From NCBI GenBank assembly GCA_900540885.1, contig UQHJ01000091.1:1-8338 (forward strand): DNA of 8,338 bases, given 5' to 3'. A program made the translations under genes and the position numbers. A model generated the notes under the pieces. That model worked only from the letters and a program-made list of their open reading frames with translations, had not been told where the DNA came from and ran no database searches. Shown here one piece after another: positions 1 to 7,400 of the stretch (position 1 is the stretch's first letter; each line of letters begins with the position of its first letter). Source of the DNA: an uncultured Prevotella sp. (GTDB taxonomy: Bacteria > Bacteroidota > Bacteroidia > Bacteroidales > Bacteroidaceae).

Positions 1-250
1 CACAGTGTTTTTGTTTTTCTCCCTCAGTGTTTTTAGTATGAAACATTGAAACTAAAAATGAAACATAGAAGTCGTATATTTCAGTTATTGAAAGCGTTGA
101 GTATCAATGAATTGAAACATAAAAATGAAACATGAAAGCAAAAAACACCATTGGTAAAATATACGTAAGTCAATGCCTGTTTAGGACGTTCTGAAACATT
201 TCATAGAGGTTTTCAAACTGTATTTTATCGAAGAAACATCAATACAAAAA
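1..250. repeat. AT-rich intergenic DNA with five TGAAACAT copies
   Basis: No coding region is supported here; stops are frequent in the frames checked. The octamer TGAAACAT occurs five times on the plus strand, at 39-46, 59-66, 113-120, 126-133 and 192-199, with uneven spacing. Two copies extend to AAAAATGAAACAT (54-66 and 121-133). A second short direct repeat, CAGTGTTTTT, is at 3-12 and 25-34. The spacing is too irregular for a simple tandem array. It could be degenerate repeat DNA or binding sites upstream of a gene beyond the left edge. No function is assigned. Confidence 0.5.
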
Positions 251-287
251 TAGCGGCCCGTGTCATTCAGTTATGACACAGGCCGCT
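244..287 (-). terminator. Intrinsic terminator of the GH13 amylase gene
   Basis: A hairpin spans 252-287: seven pairs (252-258 with 281-287), one C/A mismatch, seven more pairs (260-266 with 273-279) and a 6-nt loop at 267-272. The outer stem is GC-rich (AGCGGCC/GGCCGCT). Read on the minus strand it is followed by ATTTTTGT (244-251), a short U-tract. It begins about 70 nt after the amylase stop codon, so it most likely ends that transcript. On the plus strand the hairpin is followed by TTTCGTTGTT, so weak bidirectional activity is possible. Confidence 0.85.
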
Positions 288-355
288 TTCGTTGTTATCC
301 TACTTTTTACCCTTTATAAATTATAACTAATACAAATTATGTGCGTGCTAATGTG

Positions 356-2209
356 TTATTCAAAGTCGAGCACCAACGTGCCGCGCACGTCAAGTTGTAA
401 ACAACCTTCTGTGAACTGAATGGTGCGACCGCTGATGATATCCTTTGCCTGTGACTTGGGAAGCGCTTCAGCATAGCGCGCTAAGTCGACTGTGGCGGGA
501 GCATCTGTGCCGTTGAGCATCACTGTGACCGTGTGGCCTTGATAGGAACGCGTGTAGACGTACACACCATCTTTTATTGTAAAGTGGCGGAACGTGCCGC
601 GCTGAATGGCCAAACTTGTCTTACGCCAATTCAGCAAACGACGTGCCAAAGTGAGTGTGCGTTGCATCAATGGTGTGAGATTTTTTCCCGTAAAGGCATT
701 GATACTATCGCCCGCAAAGCCACCAGGGAAGTTTTGGCGTAACTCTCCATCGCCCTTCGACTTGTCGCCCCACATGGCTAATTCATCGCCATAGTACACT
801 TGTGGAATGCCACGCAGCGTAAGCAACATCGTGAGTGCTTGACAGTAGCGAGCTGGGCGATAAGCCTGCTCGCGTGTGGCGGCGAAGCGTTGTGTGTCGT
901 GGTTGTCGAGGAAGGTGAGCAAGTGGGTCGGGTCGGCATATACGGCATCTTGCGATAGGTAGTCGTAGATGATGGCCAACCCGCGGTCCCAATCATTAGT
1001 CGTCTCGTCGACGGCCTTTGCAATGCGATACATCAGGGGAAAGTCCATTACCGTAGGCAATTGCGAGTCATCCTCGCCCTTGGGCCCTACGGGAGAATGG
1101 CGTTGCCAACTGCTAACGCCTACATTGTTGTTTATCCACGTTTCGCCTACGATGTTGAAACCTGGATATTCAGCCTCTACTTCCTTACACCATTGCGTCA
1201 TGGCACGGCGGTCGGCATAAGGGTAAGTGTCTTGGCGTATGCCGTCAATGCCTGCGTATTCGATCCAAAATAGGGAATTTTGAATCAGATAGCGCAGCAC
1301 GTGGGGATTGCGTTGGTTAAGGTCAGGCATGGTTTGCGTAAACCACCCATCGGTGGCATTGGTAGCGTCCTCGTTGGAAGCATACTTATCTGTTACAGCT
1401 GCAATTTTGTACGATGTCTGTACGTATTCGCTTCGATTGTTAAACCACGTAGAGTCTGGCAGGTCAGTAAAGAGAAAGTTATGACTGCCACAGTGGTTGA
1501 ACACCATGTCCTGCACCACTTTGAGTCCATGAGCATGTGCGTCAGTTACAAAGGCGCGATAGTCTTCGTTCGTGCCGTAGCGTGGGTCAATGCGGTAATA
1601 GTCCGTAATGGCATAGCCATGATACGACTGTTCGGGCATATCGTTTATTAACAGAGGAGTAGGCCAAACGGCTGTTACACCGAGTTGTTGCAGATAGTCA
1701 AGGTGTTGGCGCATACCAGCTAAGTCACCTCCGTGGCGTGCGGAGGAGGCCTGTGACGAAGTGTGTTCTAAAAGCCCTTTTACTACGTCGTTCTTCGTGT
1801 CGCCATTAGCAAAGCGGTCGGGCATAAGCAGGTAGATGACGTCTGCTTGTGTGAAAGAGTTAACCTTGCGTTCCTCGCGTTGACGCAGTTCGTAGGGAAT
1901 ACGTTGCGTGGTGCGTCCATGTTTCAACACAATGTCAAATCGTTCAGCTTTGGCCTGAGTCGTGTTGAGATAGAGTAAGAGATAATTCGCGTTTTGGGGG
2001 CGCACAATGCTATCGATGCTAACATTTGTCGTAGAGAGCGTTACGTCACTCTGTCCTACCCCTTGTGCGTGAATGAGCACTTGGAGCGAGGGGTTGTGCA
2101 TGCCTGCCCACCAGAACTGGGGTTGCACAACGGGGGCTTGTCTCTTGGCGGCTAAAAGGCTCAAGGGCAATAATAAAAGTGCAAAGAAAATATTATAGAT
2201 ACGTTTCAT
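356..2209 (-). CDS. Secreted GH13 neopullulanase / alpha-amylase, SusA-like
   Basis: Hydrolyses alpha-glucans or maltodextrins, probably in the periplasm. The chosen start gives 617 residues beginning MKRIYNIFF, a type I signal peptide (hydrophobic core about 5-19, Ala-Ala near 20-21) with no lipobox Cys. An in-frame ATG 24 codons upstream is rejected because the promoter overlaps it. Domain order: N-terminal cyclomaltodextrinase-type Ig-like domain (about 25-112, with FWWAGM), catalytic (beta/alpha)8 barrel (about 124-520), C-terminal beta domain (about 530-617). GH13 motifs are intact: DMVFNH at 234-239, MPDLN at 294-298 (neopullulanase-type), GIRQD with nucleophile Asp327, VGE with acid/base Glu356, and LDNHD with Asp438. 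Length and architecture match SusA of the Bacteroides sus locus; exact specificity (pullulan, cyclodextrin or starch) cannot be read from sequence. The gene follows a SusR-like regulator on the same strand, has its own promoter and is closed by a terminator. Confidence 0.95.
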   Translation of the reverse strand: MKRIYNIFFALLLLPLSLLAAKRQAPVVQPQFWWAGMHNPSLQVLIHAQGVGQSDVTLSTTNVSIDSIVRPQNANYLLLYLNTTQAKAERFDIVLKHGRTTQRIPYELRQREERKVNSFTQADVIYLLMPDRFANGDTKNDVVKGLLEHTSSQASSARHGGDLAGMRQHLDYLQQLGVTAVWPTPLLINDMPEQSYHGYAITDYYRIDPRYGTNEDYRAFVTDAHAHGLKVVQDMVFNHCGSHNFLFTDLPDSTWFNNRSEYVQTSYKIAAVTDKYASNEDATNATDGWFTQTMPDLNQRNPHVLRYLIQNSLFWIEYAGIDGIRQDTYPYADRRAMTQWCKEVEAEYPGFNIVGETWINNNVGVSSWQRHSPVGPKGEDDSQLPTVMDFPLMYRIAKAVDETTNDWDRGLAIIYDYLSQDAVYADPTHLLTFLDNHDTQRFAATREQAYRPARYCQALTMLLTLRGIPQVYYGDELAMWGDKSKGDGELRQNFPGGFAGDSINAFTGKNLTPLMQRTLTLARRLLNWRKTSLAIQRGTFRHFTIKDGVYVYTRSYQGHTVTVMLNGTDAPATVDLARYAEALPKSQAKDIISGRTIQFTEGCLQLDVRGTLVLDFE

Positions 2210-2245
2210 GTGTTGATTTAGGGATTTGTTTGGTCGAACATTTTG

Positions 2246-2323
2246 TTTTGCAAAAGTAAGGGCAAATGTATGCTTTTGCAAACGTTAGAATAAAAATATA
2301 AACGAATGAAATTGCAAAAGCAT
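2246..2323. promoter_or_regulatory. TTTTGCAA sites and 12 bp inverted repeat at amylase promoter
   Basis: ATGCTTTTGCAA at 2270-2281 is the exact reverse complement of 2312-2323, with a 30 bp gap. The core TTTTGCAA also occurs at 2246-2253 inside the palindrome TTTTGCAAAA (2246-2255), giving three copies across 78 bp. One overlaps the -7 element, one overlaps the -33 element and one lies upstream. The middle copy continues into GCAAACGTTAGA, which loosely resembles half of a LacI-family operator. The arrangement suits a regulator of the amylase, perhaps the adjacent SusR-like protein, but the motif is AT-rich and no known site is matched. Confidence 0.4.
2251..2282 (-). promoter_or_regulatory. 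Bacteroidetes-type promoter of the amylase gene
   Basis: On the minus strand, TTTG (2279-2282) is followed after 20 bp by TACTTTTG (2251-2258), an exact fit to the Bacteroidetes -33 TTTG / -7 TAnnTTTG consensus. Transcription would begin around 2245, leaving a leader of about 35 nt before the ATG at 2209. The position makes the longer reading frame from 2281 impossible for this transcript and so decides the start. No Shine-Dalgarno site is visible; the leader is A-rich, as usual in this phylum. Confidence 0.7.
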
Positions 2324-2408
2324 TGAAAATCAAATGAAACGTGTAAAAAAGGACGTTGATTTATATAAACTGAAATGAGGTGTGTAGCAATGGTAATTTG
2401 CAGTTTGC

Positions 2409-4049
2409 CTAAATTTTACTTACTTTGGTTTCAAACTCATCAGGGTTGCCCTTCGAACGGTTACGTACCTTTGATCGATAGTTATAGATAGTGGCCGTAG
2501 AGTTATTCATAAAGTGGGCAATGTGAGCCGTGTCAGTTACGCCTAAGCGAATGAGGGCAAAGATACGCAATTCCGTTGTTAAACGATTTTCGGCTTTGGG
2601 CTGTATCTCCTCGCCAGGGCGTAAGAGGGCATTAAACGAACGAATAAAGTCGGGGAAGATAGCTAAGAAGGCAGCGTCAAAGTCCTCAAAGAAGTGTTCT
2701 TGTTCCGCCTTGGTGCGTGCATCACTCTTGAGATGCTTCATGAGTTCGTCCGTTTGGTGGTCCTTCAGCATACGATAGGCTGAGCGGCGGTCGTTGTCTA
2801 TGCGGTCGAGGTAGTCGCGGCAGCGGTTGAGGTAGCGCGTCAAGTATTCTTCTTTCATCTTGTCCGAGAGTTGCAGTTCGTCGTAGGTGCGCTTAAGTTG
2901 CTCGTTGACGGTTGACAATTGTTCATAGCCTACTTTGAGTTGTTGGTTCATCTCCATCTGCTGGCGGCGCATACTACGCACTTTCTTGAGCTGACGGTAG
3001 AGGTAAATCATGCTAGGAAGCAGGGCCAAAGCCAGAATGGTGAGTGCATAGACGAAGAGGCGTTCGCGGTGACGCTCAGCGTGTTCGCGCTCCTTGTAGA
3101 CCTTATTAATAATCGGGAAGATGTTTGACACTTCCACTGCGCGTAAGCGTGCTTTACAAAAGTTGGCGTCCTCCATCGAACAGATGAGGTAGTTGTAGGC
3201 ACGTTGCACGTCGTTATGTTGATATAGCTCTTGTGCTAACAAGGGGAGGGCTTGATATTCCGTCACGCCACGTTCGAGGTCGCTTAAGGCCGCGAGTGCG
3301 AGAAAGCGCATTGATTCGTCGCTATTTTTCATTTCGTGATAGGCTTGTGCCAAAACGGAGTAGACGTAAGGAGCAGAATCGCCTGCGCGCTTCCCCACGT
3401 AGGGGCGAAGTAAGTCGATGGCCTTTTGTGCCTGTCCGTTGATCAATAGTTTGTCTGCTTCAACGATCGTACGCGAGAGTCCAGGTTTCTCAATCATGAG
3501 TATGGAGTCACGATAGTTTTGTGTTAGCTTCAGCAAGCGTTGGTGTGACACACCCGCATTAGAGTAATTTGCCATCCACCCATATATGGTGCGTTGTATG
3601 CGCAAGTATTGTAGGCGAAGGTCCTCACCCCCTGCGGCTAACATATCGGGGTTTACGGCTTTCATCTCCTTCAGTGCTTCGTTGTAGAAACCCGATATGG
3701 CGAGGAGTTCACTTTGTGCGATATGCCACCAGCCCGACAAGGCCGCATCGTGCTGCATCTCGGGCATATGGGCTATCTCATTGAGTGCCACTTGTGCGGA
3801 GTCGGTCTGGAAGTGGGAGTAGGTATCGTATATCTGTTGTAGCAGGCTCACGCGGCGCATGCCTTGTGTGCTTGCAGCAGCCTTCTTCAGTACTTGGGCT
3901 TTTTCTTCACGTATCTGTTGATAGTTTGTTTTTTTGTCTATCATTTGGTCGAGTTGAACGAGCAACTCGGGTAGCTGCAAGTTGTAGCGTGACTGTGCCG
4001 ATAATGGCAACGTAACAAAAAGCAATAGTAACAGGTATATATTTTTCAT
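2409..4049 (-). CDS. SusR-like membrane-spanning regulator, DUF6377 family
   Basis: Predicted one-component sensor and transcription regulator in the inner membrane. From the ATG at 4049 it has 546 residues; a TTG four codons upstream adds nothing and splits no signal peptide. Features in order: signal peptide 1-18 (MKNIYLLLLLF..., Ala18-Gln19 cleavage likely); a helical TPR-like periplasmic region about 20-325; one transmembrane segment about 331-351; a basic coiled coil about 353-400; a conserved cytoplasmic block about 400-480 containing FFEDFDAAF; and a C-terminal helix-turn-helix-like region about 490-531 ending in TIYNYRSKVRNR. No histidine kinase or receiver motifs are present. From memory, SusR of Bacteroides thetaiotaomicron shares this plan (periplasmic sensor, membrane span, C-terminal HTH) and precedes susA. 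Here the SusA-like gene follows on the same strand 199 bp downstream, so maltodextrin-responsive control of that gene is the likely role, by inference. No convincing terminator separates the two. Confidence 0.88.
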   Translation of the reverse strand: MKNIYLLLLLFVTLPLSAQSRYNLQLPELLVQLDQMIDKKTNYQQIREEKAQVLKKAAASTQGMRRVSLLQQIYDTYSHFQTDSAQVALNEIAHMPEMQHDAALSGWWHIAQSELLAISGFYNEALKEMKAVNPDMLAAGGEDLRLQYLRIQRTIYGWMANYSNAGVSHQRLLKLTQNYRDSILMIEKPGLSRTIVEADKLLINGQAQKAIDLLRPYVGKRAGDSAPYVYSVLAQAYHEMKNSDESMRFLALAALSDLERGVTEYQALPLLAQELYQHNDVQRAYNYLICSMEDANFCKARLRAVEVSNIFPIINKVYKEREHAERHRERLFVYALTILALALLPSMIYLYRQLKKVRSMRRQQMEMNQQLKVGYEQLSTVNEQLKRTYDELQLSDKMKEEYLTRYLNRCRDYLDRIDNDRRSAYRMLKDHQTDELMKHLKSDARTKAEQEHFFEDFDAAFLAIFPDFIRSFNALLRPGEEIQPKAENRLTTELRIFALIRLGVTDTAHIAHFMNNSTATIYNYRSKVRNRSKGNPDEFETKVSKI

Positions 4050-4087
4050 GGTATCGTGCAAATGCGTCGTAAAAACTAAAATAAGCG

Positions 4088-4117
4088 CAAAGTTACATTA
4101 ATTTAGAAATAAGCAAA
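4088..4117 (-). promoter_or_regulatory. Bacteroidetes-type promoter of the DUF6377 regulator gene
   Basis: On the minus strand, TTTG (4114-4117) and TAACTTTG (4088-4095) are separated by 18 bp, matching TTTG / TAnnTTTG with a spacer slightly shorter than typical. Transcription would begin near 4082, about 33 nt before the ATG at 4049. This supports that ATG and independent transcription from metH. The promoter lies about 36 bp beyond the edge of the large palindromic element. Confidence 0.6.
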
Positions 4118-4225
4118 GTATTTATAACAAAATAGAACTGCAATTTGTCGAACAGACAGGAATAAACACAAGCTCACCTAGGGGCGACGCAAGCTCATCT
4201 GGGGGCGACGCGTCCTCGCGTCGGC

Positions 4226-4262
4226 ATTTGCAGGTCAAGGCTCGATGCCTTGACTTGCAAAT
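4226..4262. repeat. Left hairpin of the palindromic element
   Basis: ATTTGCA (4226-4232) pairs with TGCAAAT (4256-4262), a G-T pair follows (4233/4255), then GTCAAGGC (4234-4241) pairs with GCCTTGAC (4247-4254). The stem is 16 pairs with a 5-nt loop. The apex heptamer CTCGATG (4241-4247) is the reverse complement of the heptamer in the right hairpin loop. Confidence 0.85.
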
Positions 4263-4285
4263 ACATGAATATCAATAATTTAAGT

Positions 4286-4322
4286 ATTGCCAACTTGGGA
4301 CATCGAGCCCCAAGTTGGCAAT
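4286..4322. repeat. Right hairpin of the palindromic element
   Basis: Positions 4286-4299 (ATTGCCAACTTGGG) pair perfectly with 4309-4322, giving a 14 bp stem and a 9-nt loop that contains CATCGAG (4301-4307). It has the same length as the left hairpin. Read as reverse complement it aligns with the left hairpin without gaps: the loop is identical and the stems differ by paired changes. Confidence 0.85.
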
Positions 4323-4437
4323 GCCGACGCGGGGACGCGTCGCCCCCAGGTGAGGACGCGTTTCCCCCAGGTGAGGGCGCGTTCATTCCTGTCTGCTATT
4401 TCCTTGTGGAGCGCTTAATGTGGGAGGAACATAAGTT

Positions 4438-4458
4438 ATTCATGAGGGCGACATGAAT
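4438..4458. other. Small hairpin just after metH
   Basis: ATTCATG (4438-4444) pairs with CATGAAT (4452-4458) around a 7-nt loop, 10 nt after the metH stop codon. No T-tract follows on the minus strand, so this is at best a weak processing or pausing signal. The 243 bp element 43 bp further on is the better candidate for ending the metH transcript. Confidence 0.35.
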
Positions 4459-4468
4459 CCTTAGACGT

Positions 4469-7400
4469 TTACTCCTGCTTGCTCACCATGAAGTAAGTAG
4501 CGTGGGGCGAACTGAGGTAAAGGCCACAGGTGCTGCTTTGCGGATACATGGCGCCATTCTCAGTCAACTTGATGCCTAAAGCCTTGAAGTCAAGTAGTCG
4601 GCTGACGGGGAAGATGAGTTGCTGGTCAGGCAAGGAAGGATAGCCCACTGCTGGACGAATGCCTTGATAGGCAGCACGCGAGAGTTCTTCTAACGCCAAG
4701 TGTTCATCAGGACTGTATCCCCATAGGCGCGTGCGCACCTCGCGGTGTAACCACTCGCTCGTGGCTTCAGCCAGTCGGTCGCAAACGCTTTGCAAGAGAA
4801 GAGCCTGATAATCATCGTTAGTCTGCTTCACTCGCTCCAACTCCTCTATCAATGAGGGCGACACCGTAATGGCAAACACACCCACATAGTCCTCGTAAGG
4901 ACGCGGTGCTACGTAGTCGCATAAGGCCAAACACGGTGCTCCCGCCTTGGCCGGGTGGCGCTGGCGAGGCGTGGGCAACACAAGGTCCTTGCCCCCAACG
5001 GCTCCAGGGAGTACAATGCTATTCTCAGTGCCGTAAGCTGGATAGAAGCCTACTTCAGCCTGCATGTAGTGACGCTTTTCGAGTTCATTGAGTAGAAGTT
5101 CCGCCTCTTGCTTAATCTTTTCCGCCTCAGGCGTGCCTTTGCGTACACGCCAAAGGTTGAAGAAGTACGTCCAATTAATCAACTTGCGCACCTCGCTGAT
5201 GCGAATGTGCGGTTCCGCACGATAGCCAATAAAGGAGGGGCGGGGGAGTGTCTCCTTGCTCCAATCGATGACGAGGCGACGCAAGATATGCTTTGGGTCG
5301 TCACAACCACAAGGACACCCCTTAATGGTAGCCTTATCCTGTGGAGACTCGGTCGCTTGACTCAGCAACTCCTTTGCGCGCTTTTGCGCCTCGTGCTTCT
5401 TGACGAGCTCAGCTTGTTGTTGGGCATTTTCCGTAAGGACACGTTCACGATCAGGGCCCATGAGTTGCATCGAAAGCACCGCATTGATAGAAGCATCTTT
5501 TACGTGGAATACGGGCCCTTTGTATAAGGGAGCAATCTTCAGCGCCGTATGTAGCGGTGAGGTAGTAGCGCCACCCACCAAGAGCGGCACGGTGATGCCA
5601 GCTTCCGTCAGTGCGCGTGCCGTGTTACACATCTCGTCGAGTGAAGGCGTAATCAAGCCACTCAAGGCGATAAAGTCGACATTGCGTTCAATGGCCGTTT
5701 GCACAATCTGTTCGGCAGGCACCATAACGCCGAGGTCAATCACCTCAAAGTTGTTGCAGCCCAATACCACCGTTACGATATTCTTACCGATGTCATGCAC
5801 GTCGCCCTTCACCGTAGCTACGAGATAGCGACCGTTGCTCTTTGCGTTGGCATCTTTTGCCCTTTCGAGATAAGGCTGAAGCAGTGCCACCGCCTTCTTC
5901 ATCGTGCGTGCCGACTTCACCACTTGGGGCAAGAACATCTTGCCCTCGCCGAAGAGGTCGCCCACCTGTTGCATGCCCTGCATCAGTGGTCCTTCGATAA
6001 TGTCACCCGGAGCTGAGTATTGCTGCAAGGCTTCCTCTAAGTCAGACTGCAAAAACTCGTCATCGCCCATACGCAGTGCTTCCTTCAAGCGGTCGACGAG
6101 AGGAATAGTCGAACGGTCCACCTTCGGCTTTTCCACTGCTTGGAGTTGGTCCTTCGCTTGTAGGAGTTCGGCCGCCTTGTCGATGAGCCGTTCTGCCGCA
6201 TCGTCGCGACGATAGAGGATAACGTCGTCAATGAGCGTAAGCAAGTCGGCTGGAATGTCGCCATACATCACCTTCGAGGCTGGGTTGACAATGCCCATGT
6301 CCATGCCGCGTTGCATACCGTGATAGAGGAACACCGCGTGCATGGCCTCACGCAAGTAGTTGTTGCCACGGAAAGCAAACGATAGGTTGCTCACGCCACC
6401 ACTCACGTGGGCATAGGGCAAGTTTTGCGTAATCCATTCCGTAGCGCGTATAAAGTCAAGACCATAAGCGTCGTGCTCCTTCATGCCTGTGGCCACAGTC
6501 AGCACGTTGGGGTCGAATATGATATCGTGAGGGTCAACTCCCGCCTCCTCCGTGAGCAAGCGATAGGCCCGTTCGCAAATTTCGATTTTACGTTCATAAG
6601 TTGTAGCTTGGCCTTGTTCGTCGAAGGCCATTACCACCATAGCTGCTCCGTATTGGCGAATGGTGCGCGCGTGACTCAAAAACTTTTCTTCGCCCTCTTT
6701 GAGCGAGATAGAGTTGACTACACACTTGCCCTGCACACACTTCAGCGCTGCTTCAATCACTTCAAATCGTGATGAGTCGATCATCCACGGAATGCGTGCC
6801 ACCTCAGGGTCGCTGGCCATGAGGTTTAAAAAGTGCGTCATCTCTTCCTTCGCATCGAGTAGGCCGTCATCCATGTTGACATCGATAAGGCTTGCCCCAT
6901 CGCGCACCTGCTTACGAGCAATGCCCAATGCCTCGTCGTACTGCTTCTCATTGATAAGGCGCAGAAACTTACGACTGCCCGCCACATTGCAGCGTTCGCC
7001 TACGTTCATAAACGTACCCTTGAGCGGTGTAAAGCCTTCCAGACCTGCCAACCAATCAATTTTTCCTTCAGTAGGACGAATGCGTGCTTGGCGTCCCTTA
7101 GCCATTTCGGCAATGGCACGAATGTGGTCGGGTGTGGAACCACAGCAACCGCCTACAATGTTTACTCCGTCGTCAATGAAGCCTTTAATAGCCGCTGCCA
7201 TCATCTCAGGCGTTTCGGTATAATTACCCTCTTCATCGGGCAGTCCTGCATTGGGGTGAGCACTGATATAATAAGGTGCTTTCTCAGAGAGCACGCGTAA
7301 GTAAGGACGCATATCCTCTGCTCCAAACGAACAGTTCAGCCCCACACTGAAGATGTCCTCATCGTGTTGCACAGAAGCTAAGAACGCATCAAGCGTCTGT

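Larger units (their letters stand above)
4153..4395. repeat. Symmetric 243 bp palindromic element with two internal hairpins
   Basis: This fills most of the 419 bp gap between metH and the regulator. Two 73 bp arms (4153-4225 and 4323-4395) are reverse complements at about 60 of 73 positions; the outermost 11 bp, CAGACAGGAAT/ATTCCTGTCTG, pair perfectly. Inside are two 37 bp hairpins (4226-4262 and 4286-4322) around a 23 bp AT-rich centre, so the layout 73-37-23-37-73 is exactly symmetric. The right arm contains a 21 bp tandem unit (near 4336-4377, core CCCCCAGGTGAG) that recurs, more degraded, in the left arm. Short open frames crossing it give Pro/Gly/Asp-rich repeats and look non-coding. 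No target-site duplication or transposase is visible. It may be a non-autonomous repeat, a transcript barrier between metH and the next gene, or a structured RNA. Confidence 0.85.

Noticed and set aside
1..46. Minus-strand ATG at 44-46 with a frame open to the left edge
   Set aside because: Only 15 codons are visible in Lys-rich, repetitive DNA; nothing supports a real gene start.
1280..1651. Plus-strand open frame of 123 codons opposite the amylase
   Set aside because: It is antisense to the conserved GH13 barrel, and its product has no recognisable domain.
2210..2281. Longer amylase start 24 codons upstream
   Set aside because: It would put charged residues before the signal peptide, and the predicted promoter overlaps that start codon.
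2285..2408. Terminator between the regulator and the amylase
   Set aside because: Only weak 4-5 bp hairpins were found (for example AACGT/ACGTT near 2338-2356), none with a proper stem and T-tract.
4153..4395. Insertion sequence or CRISPR array
   Set aside because: There is no transposase, no target-site duplication and no regular repeat-spacer pattern.
4195..4456. Short open frames on both strands across the palindromic element
   Set aside because: Their Pro/Gly/Asp-rich repeats simply reflect the 21 bp tandem units; no start signal or domain supports translation.
6699..7223. Plus-strand open frame of 174 codons opposite metH, and other antisense frames at 5108-5527, 5400-5828, 5699-6016, 5904-6215 and 6407-6772
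   Set aside because: They lie entirely within the well-supported metH gene, overlap one another, and their products are compositionally biased with no recognisable domain.
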